Positions 1-11,160 of a stretch of DNA of 64,000 bases are shown here, one piece after another. A model generated the notes under the pieces. It was not told where the DNA came from, made no database searches, and saw nothing but the letters and a program-made list of their open reading frames with translations. The stretch spans positions 8,432,001 to 8,496,000 of the forward strand of contig JASJZC010000007.1 of assembly GCA_037178855.1 (NCBI GenBank), in the 5' to 3' direction. Position 1 is the stretch's first letter. Each line of letters begins with the position of its first letter. This stretch comes from Oscheius sp. JU75 (lineage: Eukaryota; Nematoda; Chromadorea; Rhabditida; Rhabditidae). The position numbers were made by a program, and so were the translations under genes.

Positions 1-124
1 TCTGTTTCCTTTGTGCCTCGAAAACTTCCCAGTTCGGTTGCTGAACTTGTGTTCGACTCGAGAGCTCCTTCAACTCAGCACTTTCGGGCTGAGAGGCACT
101 GAAAAATGCGTTTTTCTTACAGAA

Positions 125-237
125 ATGTCTGAGCTTATTAAAATTATACAAAGTGTGAGCAGGAGTCTCATTCGCACAGGAGCACGAATCAACTATGAGG
201 ATCGATGCGACGCAGCGAGGCTGTTTTGGCTAGAAGA
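125..237 (+). CDS. Possible 5' coding exon, unknown protein
   Basis: A start codon at 125 follows a pyrimidine-rich 3' splice site (AG at 121-122), the arrangement expected for a trans-spliced nematode 5' exon. The frame reads MSELIKIIQSVSRSLIRTGA and on to ARLFWLEE, then meets GTGAGG, a good donor at 238. The peptide looks helical and resembles no family I recognise. I found no downstream exon of matching phase, so this could be chance. Confidence 0.25.
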
Positions 238-240
238 GTG

Positions 241-3200
241 AGGAGGGGAACATTACTCTACGTCCGTTGCCTGCCAGGAAGCTAGACGTTCGCTTGCCTA
301 CAGTAACCTTGAGCAGATAACCGGAAAGGCGGATCAGCAGGAATAATGATTAGCTTGGTAACTTGACATTCAGCTCTCTTTTCAGAGTCATCATGTAGTA
401 CTAAGAAAATGTGCTGAGTACTACAGCGCGACGTGTGAATATGACATAATTTATGCGCAAGAATTTAAAAAAGACATGCGTTGTTATCCATTTCAGGCGT
501 TTGGAAACTATATTTGTTTTGACAAACGCTTAACAAGAAGTTTGACTTTGCTCTCTTGTCCGATTGAAAAAAAGTGCTTATAAACATGGATAGTAAAACA
601 AAACTTTCTATGTTCAAGGTATCTATCAGTCAGCTAGTGTTCCGCTTTCTCATGTAACAATATTTTTGGCGCCAAAATGCCAGAAGATGAGTGATCTACC
701 ATAGACCAAACGTTCTTTCATTGAATGAGGAGATCATCCTGCAACATTAAATAAAACACACTCACCCAACTGGCTCGACAGCATCTGCAATGAAGTTTTT
801 GAATGGAGGACAGACACGGTCGATCATGAAGACAAAAGAAGCCATGGCTTCGTCCTTTGACAGTGCTCCCAAATTTTGCCAAGATTTTCTGAAAAAGGCG
901 TTTTTGCTGCGAGTCAGTTTAGCTCAATGGTTCGAAGACCTAATTGCGCAGCCTAACGAGACCCTCGGGTGGGCTCTGATTAAAACAACAGAGTTTTGAG
1001 AAGAAAACTTGGAACAAGAAAAGAAGGAGATTCCAGTGTGAAGGCGTTTGAAATTGAATGAAGTCTGTTAGTTTAGTTGTTGAGCGAAGCCATGATGAGA
1101 GGAGCAAATTCAATCAGCGCGCCACAATTCTCTCTCCTTATGTGGTCCATACTATTCGGACCAACTTCTTTGAATTCATCAGGAAAGGTGCGAAATAGGC
1201 GAACATTTACATACTGGGCTCGTGCGTAACGGAGGAATTCGAAAAAGTCGCGTATGTTGGCTGCATAACGGGAACGGGATAGTCAGAGCTGAGAAACCAG
1301 AAAAGCGTTCTACATGGTCTCTCAGAGTGGGCTACACAACCTAATTTTCTCAACAAAGTCCTCCTGCTAATGGCTTCTGCCAACAAGGGACGTCTTCACA
1401 CAATCTCATTTCTTTTCGTGGAGATGAAGAAGGCGGATGGGGTGACAGAAAAATTGGGCGCGAGAGAGTGTTTCGATAAAACTCAAAACCAAGATGGAAC
1501 GGATGCGATTTATCAAGTTATCCACCGGGAATTCCTCACATCACACGTTGACGCCTCTCTTCATATTGAGAGAGAGAGAGATGAGAGGCAAATGAATCGA
1601 TCCGGATGAGAACACATCAGTGAGCTTATCATGTCGTCTGGTATAACAAAAATTTTCTATCAAGCAGAAACAAGTGCACTCTCCCTCTAGAAGCTGACAA
1701 GATTTGGAGCCAGAGGCCAAATGCGGAAGACATGGTCGGTAACGAAAAGAGGATCTTGAAAGACAGTAATATGATCAGTAGTTTAAACCTTCTTTTCAGA
1801 CCACGCTATTTTAAGCTTCTAGGCTAAAATGAGAAATAGCGAACATGTCTGTTTAGAAGTTTGGGAATCCATACGAATTACCTGTCTTTTGTTCTACCAT
1901 ACAACCAGAGCGTAACTGTCTCTTATGACATTGTTTGTTTTGATTCTATTGCAAGCCGTATTACCTAACTTCGAAATGTGTCATGCAAAAGGTCTTCTAA
2001 TTTGCCGAAAACAAGTGTCAAAACGCAACTGACATTGATTTGAAGCTTTTCGGATGGGCTGGAGACTTTGGGAGGTAAGAAGAAAGAGAAGAGTGACAGA
2101 GACAAAGTGAAGAAGAGATAATGCGGGAAGAGGCTCTAAGAAGAAGTCAAGAGACGCCGCCGGGACCACTCAGCTTATTAAGAGCATTGTGTCAAAACGG
2201 ATAATCTGGCCAGGGAAGCCTTTTCAGCCTAAGGAACCTACGCCGTGATAATCTTCTATGAGTCTTCAAGCACGTTTTTTCCCCTCTCTCTCTCTCTCTT
2301 CAAGAAGGAATGAATTGGCGTTCCGAAAATAATCCCTGTGGACTAGCTCCACGAGAAATAATGACATATGCGAACATGGAATACTAATCCAACAGACGCC
2401 AGGAGCCGTGGGATGATGGCTAGAAGGATCAAAATTAGGTAGAGTCATTTTGGACGACGACCGCGTTGAATAGACATGACATTCTATGGGAAGAGAGAGA
2501 GAGAGAGAGAGCGGGAGGAGAAGGGGCCGCTATTCCGACAAAATATGACCAATATCTACTCGACAAAAGACAATAGTGATGGCTATTAGACTGCCAGTTA
2601 TCGACATATGCGTGCAAGTGAGCTTATGGTGTTCGTCTGTGATCAAACAATTGCAAAATTAATGAGCCTGAGTTGCTCTCGAGCTCGTAATTCAGTTTGC
2701 AATAATGAACCGACCATTGGTTGAGACAAACTACTGTTCTGGTCGATTCTGAGAATACTGTTTTCCGAGAAAAGCCTTGTGCAGAGCACGTGTGGTGCAA
2801 CCTTGCCAAATAGTAACATCTCGCGGTATTTTAGACTTTGTAGTTAGTAAAATGTATAAGACGATAAGTGTGCCATTCTACTTTTTGTTTCAGCGAACAA
2901 AACCGACATGTCAAGATCTGTCAGACGACAAATTGGTGACAGTGTTACAGAGACTGCAAGAAACTGGCTCGTGATACGAATGATTTGACAGGGATCGACT
3001 GGATCAGGATAGCATAAAATAGAGTCACAGGCAATATGACAAAGATGAAATACTAAGTCTTTCAATTGTCAATAGTACAATAACTGTTAAACAAAAATTA
3101 TTCTTTGAAAGCTCAGCTTAAGAAGGCTTTTCTTATGTTGATATTGGAACGAAACGGTTTTGGCAGGATGCTTTTTTTTATTCCAAGCGTCCATGCACAA

Positions 3201-3583
3201 TGTGGAGCAGGAAATTGTAAGTATTTTCGTTCTATGCTTCTTGGAAATTTTGCTAAAGTGCTCGTAAACATGTTTCGAATCTTAGTCAATGACTTGTAGA
3301 ACTTAAGAGGTGTTAAATTAACCTTTTCTCGTTTGCTATCGCAGAAGTCATCTAAAAATGACAAAACTTTCCTTTGATAGCAAAACTTTATGCAACACTT
3401 GGTCAGAAGACCTTATTGCCTGGGGTTTTGTGTGATAAAGTGAGACAAAACATTGCATAACAGAAGCTATAAACGCAGCGTGCGGTTTTTGGAGCCGCCG
3501 TCTACTGCTTTTCCCTCTTATGTCACCCAAAGCTCATCCTTCTCAGATCAAAATAAGAAGAAAAGACACAAGAAATTACTTAC
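241..3583. other. Stretch without a recognisable gene
   Basis: Apart from the weak minus-strand exon at 1073-1260 I see no supportable gene here. The stretch holds short GA/TC microsatellites (about 1567-1580, 2285-2301 and 2491-2511) and scattered short frames with no family resemblance. The missing 3' exons of the acyl-CoA-binding gene should lie in the part nearest 3583, but I could not identify them. Confidence 0.5.
1073..1260 (-). CDS. Possible terminal exon, unknown protein
   Basis: On the minus strand an acceptor (TTATGCAG) is followed by a 62-codon open frame ending in TAA. It contains NIRDFFEFLRYARAQYVNVR and then FRTFPDEFKEVG. Composition is protein-like, but I found no upstream exon and do not recognise the family. 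It lies downstream, on the same strand, of the acyl-CoA-binding exons at 3.6-3.9 kb, but nothing links the two. Confidence 0.25.
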
Positions 3584-3927
3584 GTGATGTCGGATCCCAT
3601 AAAGTCGAACCATCCCGCCGATTCGGAGCTCTCTCCATAGGCACCCTGCTTGACCTAGGGTATCGATAGTATCTCCGTTTGAGCAACAATCTACCTGTTT
3701 GGCCAGAGCCATCAGTTTGACACGGTCGTCGTATGAAATGGTCATGTCTCCCGCTCTTTCGGTATCTAAAGTTCCATAAAATCCAAGGAAAACGAGGAAA
3801 AGTTACCTTTGTAGAACTTGACGGCCTTTTTGTAGCAGGCGTCCAGCGGAAGACCAAATTCACTCTCTACAAGTTGAAGTTCTGTCAGCTTGACATGGTT
3901 GTTGTTGGCAAACTCGTCTGCCGACAT
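3584..3927 (-). CDS. Acyl-CoA-binding domain protein (ACBD3-like), 5' part
   Basis: Three exons join in phase: 3927-3807, 3765-3695 and 3654-3584, with introns of 41 and 40 nt. The start ATG is two bases behind a TTTCCAG acceptor, so a trans-spliced start is likely. The peptide runs MSADEFANNN, GLPLDACYKKAVKFYKD, then MTISYDDRVKLMALAKQVKQ and GWFDFMGSDI. This is most of an acyl-CoA-binding domain, and the 'YDDRVKLMALAKQV' and 'GWFDFMGSD' segments resemble the Golgi protein ACBD3/GCP60. ACBD3 binds giantin and PI4-kinase beta and carries a C-terminal GOLD domain. The last exon ends at GTAAGT, and I found no exon of matching phase carrying the rest of the domain or a GOLD domain. The gene is therefore incomplete here, with long introns, or is decayed. 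Confidence 0.65.
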
Positions 3928-5008
3928 CTCTGGAAACTCGAAAAAAAATAGATCTATTGCCCTATTTTTGCAAAGTCTAAATTACCCTTGTTTTCGCGGC
4001 TCACTTTGTTAATAATAATTGTCCCCTTTTTGTCAAATATTAAAAGAATATTTATTGATCAAAGCTTATTAGTAGCAAAAAATGCTTAACAACTATTTTT
4101 CATAGTGTAGTAGTGCCAATACGTACCACAGTTTCGTGCTGACGTGCAAAGTTCCCACTCTTTGCTTGGACTTTCTTATGGGTTTCATGAGCTCAGATGC
4201 ACGTTTTGACATGTCTGAGAGCTCAAAACATTATTTTAACATATTCTATCCATTTGCAATCAGAAGTGACCCCAAAACAAAATTTGTAAATTCTAGCCAA
4301 AGTATGGGGTCAATCTGATAGGTAGATGTGAGAAGCCAGCCTGGGTCACAACTATCGGGAGACATCGACTCGATTTTGAAGTATGATTTATTTTCAAATA
4401 TTTTATTTCCTGACCTATTAATCCCAAACTTTTTTTCTAGCATATTCTAGGCGGTTAAAACTTTGGGACAAAGTTTGAGAACAATTGGATAGACCGGAGC
4501 CGAGAAAAAACGATTTTCAATTTTCAAGCGCGCGCACCAAACCAACGCAAAATCAAACCACCGCGTAGCGCTACGTGCAAATTTATAGGAAGTTATAAGC
4601 AGATGAGACAGAAACTGCGGAAATCGAAAAATAACAAAATAAATTCTTCCGGATAGGATTAAAATTCATAATTCAAATAAGGCCGTTTATGCTACGTCAA
4701 ATTAAAGGAAAGGTTCTTGGTGACACGGCGGGCATTACCGTATGGACTGTCCACAGCCGGGCACGAATACCGCCGCCACGCTTCGAAGTATGTTGCGATG
4801 GGAAACTGCTAAGAAAAGGTCGAACTCTTGGTGGAAAATGTTTATGCATTAAGCACAAAGCTTCAATATTACAAGAATGCAGAAAGTTATAGGACACTCG
4901 GAAAAACTAAAATTAGAAGCATCTACAGTACGCATTACATAGATATTCACAGGGTGGTAGCAGCTCTTATACGTTATACATATTACACAGAGAGTCACAG
5001 GACAGTAT
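3928..5008. other. Intergenic, nothing recognised
   Basis: AT-rich sequence between the acyl-CoA-binding exons and the end of the downstream operon gene. A short palindrome GTAGCGCTAC lies near 4564-4573. No credible coding frame or RNA gene was seen. The 3' UTR of the gene ending at 5009 lies in the upper part. Confidence 0.5.
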
Positions 5009-5801
5009 TCAGTTTTTCTGCAAATGGGGAGCAGTAGGTGGATTGTTGATCAGCACCCGAATGTGCTGGTCAATGTACGGAGCAAGATGCTGGGCAACTT
5101 GGTCGACTGTAATCAATGCTGTCTGGGCAGATGTGCCGGGTTGTTGAGCCTGAAAAAGACAATTCCAAATCTGTATTGATATACATACCCTGACTTTCAG
5201 ACAAGCCTCACCCGTACTACCTCGACATAGATTGAAGTCCTCTGTACCCGGTATTTCTACCCCCTGTATCTCTATCTGTTTATCCAGATAAATTCGCAAC
5301 AAGGCTCGCCTCATACCGTATTTCAACGGCTTATATATTATGAAACGTAGTTGGAAAATAAAACTTACATGATTCTCTGCATTTAGATCCAAGGCTTCCT
5401 CGATTTCGTTCTTTGCAGCCTCCAATTGCTCCCTAGAAACTGTTTTTTTATTATCATGCACAAAACTTGCAAAGACATGTTGTTCTGAACTTTCTGAGCC
5501 AGATTTACTACTTCTGGATGGAACTGGGAATTCTGTCTGGCTGGAAGTCCTGCTTTTACCGTATATGCTAAGGGCTCACCAATTTTCCGTTTGTGAACCT
5601 TTGCCAACATTTTCCTGAGCACCATGCTCCTGGCCCGTTTCTTCTTCGGACTTTCAATGGTGGCTAGAGCAGCATTCCTATTTTCTGGGTTGGGACGACT
5701 ATTCACCATCTTAGCACAATTTTAATAAAATCTCAATAGTTACTTACAGATAAGAACTGCATCTGGGCCATTCCAGCGGCTCTTCGCAATTTATCGCTCA
5801 T
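5009..5801 (-). CDS. Basic 163-aa protein, downstream operon gene
   Basis: Four exons close in frame: 5801-5748, 5709-5477, 5432-5369 and 5149-5009 (492 nt). The second donor (AT|GTCTTT) is chosen because it is the only phase-compatible one. The start ATG sits two bases after a GTTTTCAG acceptor. Residues ~38-60 are strongly basic (SPKKKRARSMVLRKMLAKVH), which could be a nuclear localisation signal. A helical Glu/Lys segment follows (EQLEAAKNEIEEALDL). A second helical segment near the C-terminus contains VDQVAQHLAPYIDQHIRVL. I do not recognise the family; a small nuclear adaptor or complex subunit is only a guess. It lies 195 bp downstream of the stop of the coiled-coil gene on the same strand, so it is probably co-transcribed with it. 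Confidence 0.75.
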
Positions 5802-5803
5802 GT
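5802..5803 (-). promoter_or_regulatory. Trans-splice acceptor of operon gene 2 (predicted)
   Basis: GTTTTCAG followed by ACATG with no visible upstream coding exon. It lies about 95 nt after an AATAAA (complement of 5898-5903) that follows the upstream stop at 5997. This matches the roughly 100-nt gap between polyadenylation and SL2-type trans-splicing in nematode operons. Confidence 0.55.
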
Positions 5804-5897
5804 CTGAAAACTATTCGACATTAACAATCGCAAAATGTCCGTGTAACAAAGGTAAAAACCTCATTATAAGTAATAGAAATCCAGAAAAAGCAACAAC

Positions 5898-5903
5898 TTT
5901 TAT
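5898..5903 (-). terminator. Polyadenylation signal AATAAA
   Basis: AATAAA on the minus strand, 94 nt after the stop codon of the coiled-coil gene and upstream of the next gene's acceptor. Confidence 0.6.
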
Positions 5904-5996
5904 TACGCTGGAAACCGTTGATAACCGGTAGAATACCGACGACAAGAAAAAGCAACAAGTACACGCTATACTACACGTCGACTCGACATGGAACTT

Positions 5997-8534
5997 TCAG
6001 TTCCGAATTTCATCGGCACAGGTCGGAACTTCAGCGTCGGCGGCGGCGGCCTTCTTGGCGGCTTCGGCGGCCAGGCGCTCATCGCGTTCCTTCTCCAGCT
6101 GTTCGCGCGTCTTCTGACCCCGCATCTTCTCGGCACACCAGGCCAGAATCTCTTCTTTGCCCCATACATTGGGAGTTGTGGCCTTGTAGACCTCCCAGAC
6201 CCTGTTGCTGAAGTACACGATGAGGTCGTTGCACTGAAAATGGTCTATTTTCGATAGCGGAAAAACTCAAACATCTTCCTCAGTGTGGCACTTCCTGTGG
6301 TTACTGATGGGTTCGGTCAAGTACTTTTCCTCCTTCTCGATGTAGTCCCTGAAAGTCGTAGTGAAACAGCTTAAATCACAGTCATACTTTGGAAGCTCTC
6401 CACGAGAAACCTTCTCTTTAAGCTCACGAAGACGAAGGTAGCGGAGATGAATCAAGTCCTCCTCGATTCCTCGATGCATAGCGAGAAGTTCAGCCTGTCT
6501 CTTCTTAGCCTTCTTCCTGTTGGCCTTTTTCTTGGCATTCTTGATTTGCTGAAAAAAATAACTTTGTAACTAAACAAGAGCTGTGGTGTCTGCGCCTCTC
6601 TATGTCTCTCTCCATTCTGTTCACGTGTGACTAGTGTCAGTGACGGTGTTCTCTGAACACTGTTCAGACACAGGTAGGATACGAAGTGATAGAGGCAACA
6701 TAGTAGTGTTCTGCCAGATTATATTTTTTGTTGGTCCCTTAAAAAGTGTCGAAAGCTCCAAACCTTGGCAGTTCTACCGACGGTGGGAGCATCAGAATCC
6801 ACCGTAACAATATCAATTTCGTCACTGTCTGTAGACGATTCGAGCTCTCTAGCTGTGGGATGCTCGTTGCTCTAAAATAGCAATGAAACATAAACTTTGG
6901 GAATCTCACGATTGCATCGATCAGGCCGCTGGCGAGCCCCTGGGCAAAGTCGGGGCAATGGTCGATAACTACCATGATGAATTCTGCCTGAACTTGGAAG
7001 GGAAGCATCTTGTTGAACTGATTGAAGGCACTCTTCAAGTCCACAATAAAAGCTTCTTTGTCAGCAAATTCCCTTTCGATCTCCGGAATCCTACGGTGCT
7101 CGATCTAAAAATCAACATGAGAAAAGAGTTGCTGTCATATTCTTACAAAAGCAATCATAGCCAGCATGTGGACCATGCTCTCGTAGGTGGGAGAGATTTC
7201 TCTTCGGTGGAAGCGCATGAAAAGGTGTTCCTTGGCCAGCTCAAACTTTTCAGCAATGTTCGAGCACAGCTCTTTTTCCAAAGCCTCCTTCACAGCAGGA
7301 ACAGCTTCCCATTTGTAGCGTCTGCGTTTCTAAAATCCCGTATGTTTAAAGATTGGCCATTATAAACCGGCGGCTTGTAGAGAGGACTGCCGTACGAAGT
7401 CGTCGTCTGAACACACTTGTCAACCGTCTCGACTTTTGGCTTCTTCTTTTTTCCTTGGGCTCGCTTCCTCAAGTCTCGAATACAGGCATCGCAAGTCTGA
7501 GTCTCGCTGGTTTTCATCTCCACCGGCGGTCCCGCAACAATTTCAACGACCTCTTCAGCGGCTTCCTCTCCCTCAGAACTTTCGGAAGCAGTGATAGACT
7601 CCTCAGCGGACGAGAGCCCGGCGGGATTATTATCTTCCTCCTGACTGCAACTTTCCTTCTCCTCCCCTTCCGCCTCTTCTTCCTCCTCTTCATACTCTTC
7701 CTCCTCCTCATATTCATCCTCCTCCTCATACTCTTCCTCCTCTTCATACTCTTCCTCGTCTTCTTCAGAAACAGATTCCGGTTTTGGCGGGCTTCTCACG
7801 AGCACTACCTCCTCAGGTTCATCAGAATCCGAGGCTTCTGCTTCAGCTTTGGCTTCAGCTTCCTGACGCTCCTTTCGGGCTCTCATCGTCTCGGCAAAGG
7901 ACTTTCCAGGTAGACCAGTTCTGCGAGCAAACATCAATTTTCTCTTCGGATCCGAAGTCTGAGCCATCGCCTTGATCAGTTCCTCACGACGTTCCTTCTC
8001 GATTCTCTCGCTCTCCTTCCGGAACTTGCTCGGCTGAGTGGCAAGTCTGACAGCTTCCTTGGCTCTGAAAAATGTACTTTTAAACAAAATGGAGTTTCTT
8101 ACTTGACTTTGTCGACCTTGTGGCCAACATGGGCACTGAATCCTTTATGAACCTGATCGACCATGATGATGTAAGCTGCCATGGATTCCTCTCTTCTGAT
8201 CTTATCTTGCTTTTTCGCTTCTTCTCTGACCAGGTTTTGTTACAAGCAATGCAATGATATGGCCTACAGATTGAGATTGCTGTCCTGCTGTCGTCTGCTT
8301 GAGTTCTTGCTGTCAGGAAACTGACTACGAAGTGCCTGTTGAACGAGCTGCATCATCCTTTCCTTTTCGGCTCGTGTCATCGTTCGCTCGGCAACTTTTC
8401 GACGGTCTGAGTAGTAGCATTTAGAAAGCATCATAGGCAGAAAACTAACCGGCGTGATAGACTCGCGCCAATTCGAAAGTTTTCTCGATGGGCAGCTGTC
8501 CCAGCATTCCGCCGAGTCGCACGACTGCGGTCAT
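5997..8534 (-). CDS. Glu-rich coiled-coil protein, 680 aa
   Basis: Nine exons close in frame (2043 nt): 8534-8450, 8406-8268, 8225-8103, 8064-7368, 7329-7147, 7104-6910, 6871-6764, 6548-6273 and 6233-5997. The first ATG (MTAVVRLGGMLGQLPIEKTF) lies in an exon that begins at a TTTTGCAG acceptor near 8562, so the start is probably behind a trans-splice site. The protein is charged and helical. Around residues 190-250 there is a long acidic tract of E/D/Y repeats. A Lys-rich segment follows, then a folded-looking region (REISPTYESMVHMLAMIAF, PFQVQAEFIMVVIDHCPDFA), and a C-terminal basic then Ala/Lys-rich coiled coil. I recognise no catalytic motif or named family; a cytoskeletal or nuclear scaffold is a guess. 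First gene of the predicted operon. Confidence 0.8.
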
Positions 8535-8570
8535 GTTGCCCCAAGTTGTGCTGCTGCCGAACCCTGCAAA

Positions 8571-9566
8571 ACGGTCAGTTTATTGGCAAAACAATGTGAT
8601 AACTATAAACAATTGGAACGGTGTGAGAGCAGGAGGAGGCATATCGATTGCGCGGCCAGAAGGCGCCAATTAATTAGGCACAAAAAAGACTTGGACCAGG
8701 AGCCCGGTATCGCCGAGAGTTTTATGATAAGTGATTTTCCGAGCGGCAGAAATCACAGAAAGTGATGTATCGGACGGAAACGATGATGGTACTTTTTCTG
8801 TTTCGTGGAGCAAAGGTTAACGACGACAACTGTTAACTATTTCTGAGCGTCTTCTTTATGCAAATTCCCTGAAAATCACTTTTTTCAACTTCTGGAAGAA
8901 TAAAAAACAAGTTCAGAACGGAGATACAAAGCAGATAAGTTGACGAGGATTTTAGGAGAGGTGTGGCATTCAAATGAGAGACCGCTCGCAAGGTCACTTG
9001 CGCCTGCGTATGGCGCAACGCATTATTGCGACCACCCTATTTCATTCACGACGCAAACTTTCCAGCTGCATAAACTGATAGGCTGATAAGAAATAGAACA
9101 GCACAATACAAAGTAGTATTTTTGAACTATGGAGAAACGTTGTGATGGTATCTGTTCAGATATTTGTATATTTGTTGAAAGACATTTGAAAACGGTGGTT
9201 TTTCAACCGATGGACGTACAGAAACAGAAAAATATCAGCGTTTCAATCACTTTGCAACTGAAACATCAAATTTGAACAGGATAGATGAGGCTTTTGCGTC
9301 TGAATCTGAACTTTCAGTACGAATTAATTGTTCAGAGCTGCAAAAATTATCAAAAAAAAAGTGATAACAAGAAGTCGATGCAAAGACTGAGTTGTTGTGA
9401 GAACTGCTTAAAACTTAAACACAAAAGCAGATCTTGGGAAAGAATGAAATCTAACTTTACTATTAGCAGAGCTGGAAGGTTCTGACAATCGAAGCGAACT
9501 CTTCTGTTGTCCCTTCCGGATTACAGGCAATTAGGAGAGCGAGTTCGAAACTTTAGTCACACAAGG
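8571..9566. other. Intergenic, nothing recognised
   Basis: Region upstream of the operon's first gene. It should contain the promoter and outron. No coding exon or recognisable motif was seen. Confidence 0.5.
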
Positions 9567-9862
9567 GATGCTAACGCCCCTTGGGGCTCAAAATAAAGCC
9601 TCATTCCTTCCAAAACTGCTCGATTTCTACTACCTTCTATCCAACTGTCGGGACCCTTTCCTCACACTTCAACCTGTCCGCATTCCCTTCAATCGAGGTA
9701 CCGTGACAGGAACAACGTTTCCCCAACGAAGCTACTTCCCGAACTGACTCGATTTGGCTTGACTTGCCAACAATTAGTGTGCGCACAAAATAGTGCTCAC
9801 TAATTGGCAATATTGGCTTCAGACAGACAGACAGAGACGCGAGGACATTTTAAACTAGACAA
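9567..9862. repeat. Dispersed repeat, copy 1 (~296 bp)
   Basis: Starts near ATGCTAACGCCCCTTGGGG and ends after CAGACAGACAGACAGAGACG and GCGAGGACA. It is collinear with the copy at 10080-10377, with scattered substitutions and a few small indels. Internal landmarks shared by both are AATAAAGC, GAGGTACCGTGACAGGA, ACTGACTCGATTTGGCTTGA and AATTAGTGTGCGCACAAAAT. No coding capacity. Its class (SINE or non-autonomous element) is not clear. Confidence 0.85.
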
Positions 9863-9864
9863 GC

Positions 9865-9895
9865 TAGGCTGCCGCCCCTTCGGGGCGGTAGCCTA
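9865..9895. repeat. Strong hairpin between repeat copies
   Basis: A 14-bp stem (TAGGCTGCCGCCCC paired with GGGGCGGTAGCCTA, one G-T pair) around a three-base TTC loop, immediately after repeat copy 1. It is far more GC-rich than its surroundings. A further GGGCCCC lies just downstream at about 9904. Confidence 0.8.
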
Positions 9896-10079
9896 ACTTG
9901 TTGGGCCCCTTGAGGCATATCTACCTTGTCCTTTCCCCAGCAAAAACGATTGCTGATGTCATTTCTAATAAGTGAAACTCACTGTCCACTCTTTGACCCC
10001 ACTTTGTATCCCTCAAACCCACTTCCCTTTCACTCTTTGAACCCATTTCCCATTCCTCAACCAAGCTCCCTGTCCAAGT

Positions 10080-10377
10080 AATGCTAACGCCCCTTGGGGC
10101 TCAAAATAAAGCTTCATTCCTTCCAAAACTGCTAAAATTCTACTTCCTTCTGTCCAATTGTCGTGACCCTTTCCTCACACTTCAATCTGTCCGCATTCCC
10201 TCCAATCGAGGTACCGTGACAGGAGCAACGTCCTCTCAACGAAGCTATCTCCCAAACTGACTCGATTTGGCTTGACTTGCAAACAATTAGTGTGCGCACA
10301 AAATAGTGCACACTAATTGTCAATTAGGGCTTCAGACAGACAGACAGACAGACAGAGACGCGAGGACAATTTAAAAT
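10080..10377. repeat. Dispersed repeat, copy 2 (~298 bp)
   Basis: Direct-orientation second copy of the repeat at 9567-9862, with one extra CAGA unit in its 3' microsatellite. The start (GCTAACGCCCCTTGGGGCTC) and the 3' tail (GACAGAGACGCGAGGACA) are preserved in both copies. Confidence 0.85.
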
Positions 10378-11160
10378 AGATAACCTTTGTCTAGGTACCC
10401 TACTCATTCAAGATTTTTCAATGGTTAGTAACAATGACCTAAAACACATTGTATTCTTGTATTTTCACACGAACTCATTCTTACTGCTTGACTTTCATAA
10501 GCTGGCCAAGCAGAGGTTCCGAAAGGCCTCGACGCAATGGTGTCAGTTGCGCGAGCACATCTAACATCTGATTGCTGTACCATGGGTTCATCACTATGCC
10601 TATCAACCACTACGAGGTTCGATTGAGTAATCGTCACTTTTCTAATTCGCTCAATGAATACTGTAAAGTTTACATTTTAATACGCTTTGAGTTTTCATTG
10701 TTGGAAACATGTCAAGCTTGCTAATTAAAAAGCGATTTATGACTGGTACTAATACCAACACCCGTTGCATATGTTGCGTCCTTACTTATTAGAAGTGTAT
10801 TGTTACGGAAGTACCACTGAGCAAAAAGCGTGTGAAATTTCAAGAGAGAAATCTCTTGCGTATTTCTATAACAAGACCAATAATGGGTATTGCTCCCCAA
10901 ACTTTGCAGATGTCAATTGTTTTCCTCGCGCTTCACACCCAATTGAGAGTGTTCGTCCATAAAGAGTAAGTGTTCCCTCGAGTACTGGAGAGGGTTAGAG
11001 GCGGGGCAGAGGCTCTCTCACGTTAAGGCTCGCTCACCCAATCATGTCTGCCACTCAACCGCTGACATCCAGTGATAGACCATGCTATTCTTTCAATACA
11101 CAACCACTTAGCTGGTCCCATTATCACTTCTTTGAACTTTCGGTTTCAGGTAAATGGTAA
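10378..11160. other. Intergenic, upstream of Ig-domain gene
   Basis: No gene seen. A CGGTTTCAG acceptor lies a few bases before the next start codon and may be a trans-splice or 5' UTR acceptor. Confidence 0.5.

Noticed and set aside
387-587. 65-codon plus-strand frame after an acceptor near 386
   Set aside because: Its phase does not match the exon ending at 237, there is no start codon at its head and no family resemblance.
7353-7913. 186-codon plus-strand frame rich in Leu and Phe
   Set aside because: Antisense of the acidic Glu-rich tract of the 680-aa gene; GAA/GAG repeats read as TTC/CTC on the other strand.
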